Made by a program: the position numbers and the translations under genes | Shown: piece after piece, positions 59,796 through 64,000 of the stretch | Position numbering within the stretch: position 1 is the first letter of the stretch | Layout of the letters: each line of letters begins with the position of its first letter | Assembly (NCBI GenBank): GCA_964645045.1 | Contig: CAZXYZ010000040.1 | Coordinates: forward strand, 19,654-83,653 | Length of the DNA stretch: 64,000 nucleotides | From: Anammoximicrobium sp964645045 | GTDB taxonomy: Bacteria; Planctomycetota; Planctomycetia; Pirellulales; Pirellulaceae | Reading direction: 5' to 3' | The notes under the pieces: model-generated | Database searches by the model: none | What the model saw: the letters and a program-made list of their open reading frames with translations, nothing else | What the model was told of the DNA's origin: nothing

Positions 59796-60151
59796 ATGAA
59801 TCGCTTGATCATGGTTGCGTTGTTCGTCTGGGCTGTCCTGTCACTACGGGGCCGTTATCATGGGCGCAGTCGGTCAGGCCGGTGTTGTTGGATAAGATCA
59901 CTCCCAAGGCCCCTGCGCCGTACTTGAATATCGGTCTGGCAGACGCTTCGGGGAAGTGTCTTACAGACGTCCAGACCAATGCCTACGACCTGGGCAGGCC
60001 GGGCACATGGCCGCACTTGGTCGCCTTTGTGGAGACGACGCCGAACACGGCCGCCGGCCATTTGGCGATCGAAAAGGACGCACTCGAAGGGCGTTTCGAC
60101 GCGTCCCTGGCGCTGGACGATGCGAGGTTCGAGTTGCTCGAATCGCCGTGA
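59796..60151 (+). pseudogene. Small secreted protein gene with probable frameshift
   Basis: The ATG at 59796 starts a signal-like peptide, MNRLIMVALFVWAVLS, in one frame. The continuation TTGPLSWAQSVRPVLLDKIT, to LDDARFELLESP, is in a second frame that stays open to 60151. A one- or two-base change near 59840 would join them into a secreted protein of about 118 residues. The body is not recognised. It could also be an intact gene with a sequencing error. Confidence 0.5.
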
Positions 60152-60161
60152 ATCGGCGGTG

Positions 60162-60560
60162 TTACAACGCAGCCGTCTGCTGCGAGCCGGACGCGGATGG
60201 ATCGGGCAACAACGCCAAGCCCAGGTAAGCAGCAAGCTTGCCAGCCGTTTCCAAAGTAATCCCGCGCTCGCCGTTGACGAAACGTTGGAGCACCGGTGCG
60301 GCCACGCCGCTGGCCTGGGCGATGGCGTACAACGACTTTCCGGTGGCCGCGATGGCGGCCTGAAGCTGCCGCGCCAACGGAACTTCACCGGCTCCCTTCC
60401 GCCAGGCCAGGTATTCCTCGAGGCTCATCGGACCAACGTACATCGGGGAACTCAGCAGCTGCGTCTTCGAGGGCCGTCCGGCAAACTCGGCTCGTGCTTC
60501 ACGGACCCGAGCCGCTTCTTCTGCAGTCAACTTGCGGTCGCGTCGAATGCGATCAACCAT
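60162..60560 (-). CDS. XRE-family helix-turn-helix antitoxin-like protein
   Basis: A 132-residue protein. The C-terminal helix-turn-helix is SLYAIAQASGVAAPVLQRFV NGERGITLETAGKLAAYLGL, typical of Xre/HigA-like regulators. The N-terminal half (EEAARVREARAEFAGRPS ... MSLEEYLAWRKG) is charged and of unknown fold. It follows the BrnT-like gene by 18 bases, toxin first, so it is probably the antitoxin and autorepressor of the pair. Confidence 0.82.
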   Translation of the reverse strand: MVDRIRRDRKLTAEEAARVREARAEFAGRPSKTQLLSSPMYVGPMSLEEYLAWRKGAGEVPLARQLQAAIAATGKSLYAIAQASGVAAPVLQRFVNGERGITLETAGKLAAYLGLALLPDPSASGSQQTAAL

Positions 60561-60578
60561 ACCTTTCCCCCGCCGTCT

Positions 60579-60839
60579 TCACGGCTCCGTTTCGTAACCG
60601 GTCACAGGATAGACAGACAGCGGATCTTCCTCGACGACGTCGAAGACGACGGCCAGGTACTTCCCCGTACTGGTCTCGCCAAACGTGATCGGCCGCCCCG
60701 ACGAGTGGCTGGCTACGACTTCCTCGGCGCCGTACAACACGTCCTCCACTTCCTCGACCGTGACACCGTGCTCGGCGATGTGTTGGACATTGCCGTCCGG
60801 ATCCTCGTCAGGGTCCCAAACGATCCGCTGAATCTGCAT
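60579..60839 (-). CDS. BrnT/DUF4258-like toxin
   Basis: An 86-residue protein: IQRIVWDPDEDPDGNVQHIA EHGVTVEEVEDVLYG, then GRPITFGETSTGKYLAVVFD and LSVYPVTGYE. The order WDPDEDP-N-xHIxEHGVT-EEVEDVLY matches BrnT-like ribonuclease toxins, which belong to the RelE-like fold. The partner is an XRE protein rather than the usual BrnA ribbon-helix-helix. The ATG at 60839 is preferred over a start four codons upstream. Confidence 0.78.
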   Translation of the reverse strand: MQIQRIVWDPDEDPDGNVQHIAEHGVTVEEVEDVLYGAEEVVASHSSGRPITFGETSTGKYLAVVFDVVEEDPLSVYPVTGYETEP

Positions 60840-61289
60840 ACATGTCCCCACCTGCCACCACTATATGCCATTTGGTATCTAGTCGTCAACTGCCGTCCCG
60901 CACGCCGGTGACGGAGGGCGAACGGAAACGCGTCTGCCATCGTGTTTGCTGACGTCGGGGGTCTCGCGACCAACGGGGAGCGGAAGCGGTGGGCCGGAGC
61001 CGTCCAGGAAGCACCGCGCCCGACTGCGGGAGGCGACACGGATGGACAGCGACTCGCGACCGCTTCGTCTCGGTTAGTGGCTTTTGACGATCCGGTAGCC
61101 ATGCTACAATACGCCTCGCGACCGCACAGATTCAGCCGTGGATGCCCAAACGACTCGCAGCCAGGATTCATCGAACACCGGCGAGCTGACTTGATTTCCC
61201 CTGGCCGTGCCATCAGACTCTAGGCAGCGTCGCTGAACTGAATCTGGCGTGGCTCAGGCCTAAAATGGTGTCCCTCGAAGAGATCGACG
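60840..61289. other. Gene-free stretch with a possible promoter
   Basis: No gene is supported. A possible plus-strand promoter lies at 61084-61110 (described separately). The other content is GC-rich sequence without repeats that I can recognise. Confidence 0.5.
61084..61110 (+). promoter_or_regulatory. Possible promoter with TTGACG and TACAAT
   Basis: TTGACG at 61084-61089 and TACAAT at 61105-61110 are 15 bases apart, which is short. It would give a leader of about 170 bases before the ATG at 61290. Confidence 0.4.
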
Positions 61290-62885
61290 ATGCACATGCT
61301 GCGAACTCTGGCCGTACTGTCCCTGGCCATCTGTTTTGCGTCCTCGGCGTCTCGGTGCATTGCCCAGGATTTATCCGCCGCCGTGGCTCCCGCTTCCGGT
61401 TTCCAGCATCGCGGCTTCTATCTGCACGGCTGCTGGAAGTACAGCTACCCCTTCGCGGTGAGGTCTTGGCAGCGCGAAGACTACAACGCGATGTTCCATT
61501 TGCTCAGGTGTTTGGGGTTCGATCGCGTTATGCTCTGGCCTGTCTTGGAGGCGGTGCCGGCGCCGCTCTCTGACCAGGATGCCCAGGCGGTGCGTTCCTT
61601 TCGGCCGATCATCGAAGATGCCCGCAAGGCTGGCCTCGAATGTTGGTTGACGCAGTGCGTTGTCACCTCCCGGCCGGAAATCGCTGCCAAGCCTTGGCTG
61701 GAACGCAGCCTTTACTCGTTCATGAAGACAGTCCGCTTGGATGATCCCGAACAGGCCAGCGTATACCTGCAGCACCGGGCGGACCTGATGACGATCCTGA
61801 ACAACGCCGACGGCTACGTGACCATCGACGGGGACCCGGGCTCCTATCCGGGCGCGAAGCCGAGCGACTTCCTCAAGGTCTTCCTCGCCGATCGGCAGAC
61901 GCTCGACCGGGCCGGCGAGCGACCGGAAAAGCAGAAACTGATCCCTTGGATCTGGTCCGGCTGGGGGACGAAAGGCGTTTGGGTCGAGCCGATCGAGCCC
62001 TACGTCCAGGCGACGCTGGCGGAATTGAAACGGGGAATGCCCGAACCTTGGGAACTGCTTCCGGGGCGGAGCGCCGAAGGGCACGCCAACAAGCGGGTCA
62101 ACATCGACCTGACCGCAGCAGCCGGGTTGCTGGAACGCTCAACGCTCCTGACCTACGAGGCCATCGAGTTCGAGCCTTCGCTCCCGTCCGCCGTGCTCCA
62201 GTTCGACTTGATCCGCAACATGCTGCGGAAAGAACTCCCCCACGCAGCCGTCACGCGCGGGTGTTTCGGCAATGCCCAACAGCCGGTGATGGTGATTCCC
62301 AATCTGTATTTCTATGCCCGCTGCGCCGCCGAGCCGTCCTATCTGTCGCGGCCGGATGAACAAGTCCTGGCCGATCTGGCCGATTTGTTCGGCGGGCCGC
62401 CCGAACTTCTCGTGCCAGCGTGGTCTTGCCTGCGGCTGGGGCTCGATCGCCTGCCGGCCGATCTGCCAAAGCGACTGCGGACGGCCACGCTCACTGGCGA
62501 GGCAGCCCAATTCATCCCTGGCGGTCCGGCCCGGTATCTTTCGATCCTGGCCGCGCAAGTCGAGTCACGGATTCGCGTGCTCTCGGTCAACGCGACGGTG
62601 CCCGCCACAACGGCGGAGGCGGCCGTGGGCTTGGCCGAAGGGATCGCCGCGATGGTCGATTGGTGGAAACTCCACCGCTACGTCGGCGGCGGGACCGGTG
62701 ACGAGCCGTTCCAGTGGAGCTACGCCGATGCGAATCATCAGGCCATCCTCAAGCGGTGGTGCCGAGAACACGTGAAGGACGTGCCGGCGACCGCTGCCCT
62801 GGCCGCGCGCCGACTGGTCGAACAGAGTGTTCTTCCCGAACCGGTGGCCGGGCCTCGGGTCGCCGAATTGCTCCAGCAGCGATAA
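61290..62885 (+). CDS. Secreted protein of unknown function, possibly TIM-barrel glycosidase-like
   Basis: A 531-residue protein with signal peptide MHMLRTLAVLSLAICFASSA ending near CIAQDL. The mature N-terminus (RGFYLHGCWKYSYPFAVRSW, then FHLLRCLGFDRVMLWPVLEA) and alternating strand/helix pattern, including GYVTIDGDPGSYPGAKPSDF and LIPWIWSGWGTKG, suggest a TIM barrel as in secreted glycoside hydrolases. No known family motif is clear. A C-terminal helical domain ends WKLHRYVGGGTGDEPFQW. The ATG at 61290 follows GAAGAG. It converges on the Ro60 gene. Confidence 0.72.
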   Translation: MHMLRTLAVLSLAICFASSASRCIAQDLSAAVAPASGFQHRGFYLHGCWKYSYPFAVRSWQREDYNAMFHLLRCLGFDRVMLWPVLEAVPAPLSDQDAQAVRSFRPIIEDARKAGLECWLTQCVVTSRPEIAAKPWLERSLYSFMKTVRLDDPEQASVYLQHRADLMTILNNADGYVTIDGDPGSYPGAKPSDFLKVFLADRQTLDRAGERPEKQKLIPWIWSGWGTKGVWVEPIEPYVQATLAELKRGMPEPWELLPGRSAEGHANKRVNIDLTAAAGLLERSTLLTYEAIEFEPSLPSAVLQFDLIRNMLRKELPHAAVTRGCFGNAQQPVMVIPNLYFYARCAAEPSYLSRPDEQVLADLADLFGGPPELLVPAWSCLRLGLDRLPADLPKRLRTATLTGEAAQFIPGGPARYLSILAAQVESRIRVLSVNATVPATTAEAAVGLAEGIAAMVDWWKLHRYVGGGTGDEPFQWSYADANHQAILKRWCREHVKDVPATAALAARRLVEQSVLPEPVAGPRVAELLQQR

Positions 62886-62918
62886 AGCTTCGATGACCCG
62901 AAACCAGGGGCATTTTGA

Positions 62919-64000
62919 TCACAGCTCGACGGCCTCGACCTCGGCCACGAAGCGGCCGGCGTCGCCACTCAAGAACGACGCCACGACGCTGAACACGGCG
63001 TCACTGAAGCCGCCGACGTTCAGGATGTCTTCCCGCTCCGGGGCCTGCGTGGTCGTGTACGCTTGCAGGTCGATGCAGACCAGCTTCGGAGCGTCGTTAC
63101 CCAGCCGCTGCTGGTTGGCGACGAACTTCTGCCACTCCTGCATCACACCCGTGGCGCCCTGTCGGCCGTAACCGAAGGCACGACCTGCGTACACCCAGCT
63201 CTCGTTGTCGCTGACCAGCACGACGCCCGCAAACCGCCGCTTGGCGTACTTGCTGTTGGCCTGAGCCAGCGGCAGTGAGCAGTCCGTGCCACCGCCACCG
63301 TACTTGGCCAGTCGCTCCGCGAGACTCAAAATCGTGTCCTGCGGATCGACCTTCGCCTCGTACGCCGCCGTGTCGAACGGGACCACAACGCTGTCCGGGT
63401 TCCGGCGCAGGATGGCCGCGGCGAACAATGCCGCGACGTCCACGCACCGCATCTTGCTGGTCGCACCCCGGCCCCGGTTGCCCGTGACCGCTGCGCCCAT
63501 CGACCCCGAAGTGTCCAAGCCGATCAGGACCGGGCCCGGCAACTCCGGCACGTTCCCGCAGGCGATCTCGGCCGCCTGATGGAGAGCCGCCTTGATCTTC
63601 TGCGGCACGCTCTCGTCCGCATTCAGGTACGCAGCCAGGAACTGGTACGGGAACTGCCGCGAGCGGCGGATCTCGCCGGCGTCGGCGATCCGACCCGCCA
63701 CGTAATCCACCATCGCGCTGTCCTTCGTGCCGTTGCTGAACACTTCGTGTCGCAGCAACGTGTTGAGGTTCATGCGCAGGGCCTGCGGACCCATCTGGCG
63801 GGCAATCGCCTTCCAGACGAGCGGTCTCAGGGCCGCGTCAGCCAGCAAGTCCCACCGGACCGACAGGTTGCCCAGGATCAGGGCCTGTGCCTCCGCCGAC
63901 TCCGCCCTGCGGTACGCGACCAGTCCCTGCACCTGCTCCGGCAGGTCGGCTTCCGTAGCCGGCGCCCACTTCTCGACCTCCTTGCCGGTCAGCCAGCCGA
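62919..64000 (-). CDS. Ro60/TROVE-VWA RNA-binding protein, 5' end outside window
   Basis: The C-terminal 360 residues of a Ro60-like protein. The frame is open to the window edge, and upstream codons read GWLTGKEVEKWAPATEADLP, so the GTG at 63932 is internal. The TROVE part has ALRMNLNTLLRHEVF and EIRRSRQFPYQFLAAYLNA. The VWA domain has the MIDAS DTSGSM and GGGGTDCSLPLAQ, as in Deinococcus Rsr. The family binds misfolded or Y-like RNAs in a ring and works with PNPase in RNA quality control. A Y RNA gene might lie upstream, outside the window. Confidence 0.9.
   Translation of the reverse strand, partial: GWLTGKEVEKWAPATEADLPEQVQGLVAYRRAESAEAQALILGNLSVRWDLLADAALRPLVWKAIARQMGPQALRMNLNTLLRHEVFSNGTKDSAMVDYVAGRIADAGEIRRSRQFPYQFLAAYLNADESVPQKIKAALHQAAEIACGNVPELPGPVLIGLDTSGSMGAAVTGNRGRGATSKMRCVDVAALFAAAILRRNPDSVVVPFDTAAYEAKVDPQDTILSLAERLAKYGGGGTDCSLPLAQANSKYAKRRFAGVVLVSDNESWVYAGRAFGYGRQGATGVMQEWQKFVANQQRLGNDAPKLVCIDLQAYTTTQAPEREDILNVGGFSDAVFSVVASFLSGDAGRFVAEVEAVEL

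Overview
The window looks like chromosomal DNA of a planctomycete, most likely of the Pirellulales or a relative. The evidence is the gene content: a DUF1559 prepilin-like protein, a PVC-type di-heme membrane-bound dehydrogenase, secreted PQQ-propeller proteins, two DUF4058 proteins, a TIGR03545/TIGR03546 pair, H4MPT-type one-carbon enzymes, a planctomycete J-like N-terminal domain and many secreted carbohydrate-active proteins. The DNA is GC-rich, genes lie on both strands in short runs, and intergenic gaps are often filled with inverted repeats. Assignments rest on motif reading alone; no database search was run.

Layout. 1-7 kb: a 5'-truncated BNR/CBM9-like protein, an SGNH esterase between mirror-image repeats, a GH127 enzyme and a ROK fructokinase. 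7-14 kb: leuS, then an operon of VWA protein, TPR-like protein, ExbB/TolQ, ExbD and ExbD; the VWA protein carries a TonB-like membrane anchor. 14-25 kb: two DUF4058 proteins, a PQQ-propeller protein, a 1332-residue di-heme dehydrogenase, a lipoprotein with a DUF1559 prepilin, and a polytopic membrane protein. 25-35 kb: an orphan DUF104 antitoxin, a cation/proton antiporter, rsmG, a Ca2+-type P-ATPase, a J-like/TerB/AAA/zinc-ribbon protein and an M48 peptidase. 35-44 kb: a sugar-nucleotide epimerase, an ExeA-like AAA protein, a secreted conserved protein, a NarL-type response regulator, purM, an HNH nuclease and the TIGR03546/TIGR03545 pair. 44-50 kb: a GH43-like propeller, a PQQ propeller with an embedded methyltransferase, and an isochorismatase/ThuA fusion. 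50-56 kb: formylmethanofuran dehydrogenase subunits B and D, metF, a peroxiredoxin-Ser/Thr-kinase fusion and a PBP1-type binding protein. 56-60 kb: a decayed zone holding remnants of an IS91-type transposase, an SGNH hydrolase, a GH5 cellulase and a small secreted protein, with one intact GH43-like gene. 60-64 kb: a BrnT-like/XRE toxin-antitoxin pair, a secreted protein of unknown function and the 3' part of a Ro60 (TROVE) gene.

The strongest non-genic signal is a dispersed set of REP-like inverted repeats. Several arms begin with GTAG, GTGG or GGAG followed by a small hairpin, and arms are paired head to head. Some are nested like shells: the same outer arms enclose different inner arms at two sites, and the same three-layer element occurs twice. 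Some repeats supply a stop codon (AAA protein, 33875) or the first codons (TPR-like protein, 11205) of genes. The most unusual proteins are the TonB-anchored VWA protein with ExbBD, the peroxiredoxin-kinase fusion, the J-like/TerB/AAA protein with an altered Walker B motif, and the PQQ-methyltransferase hybrid.
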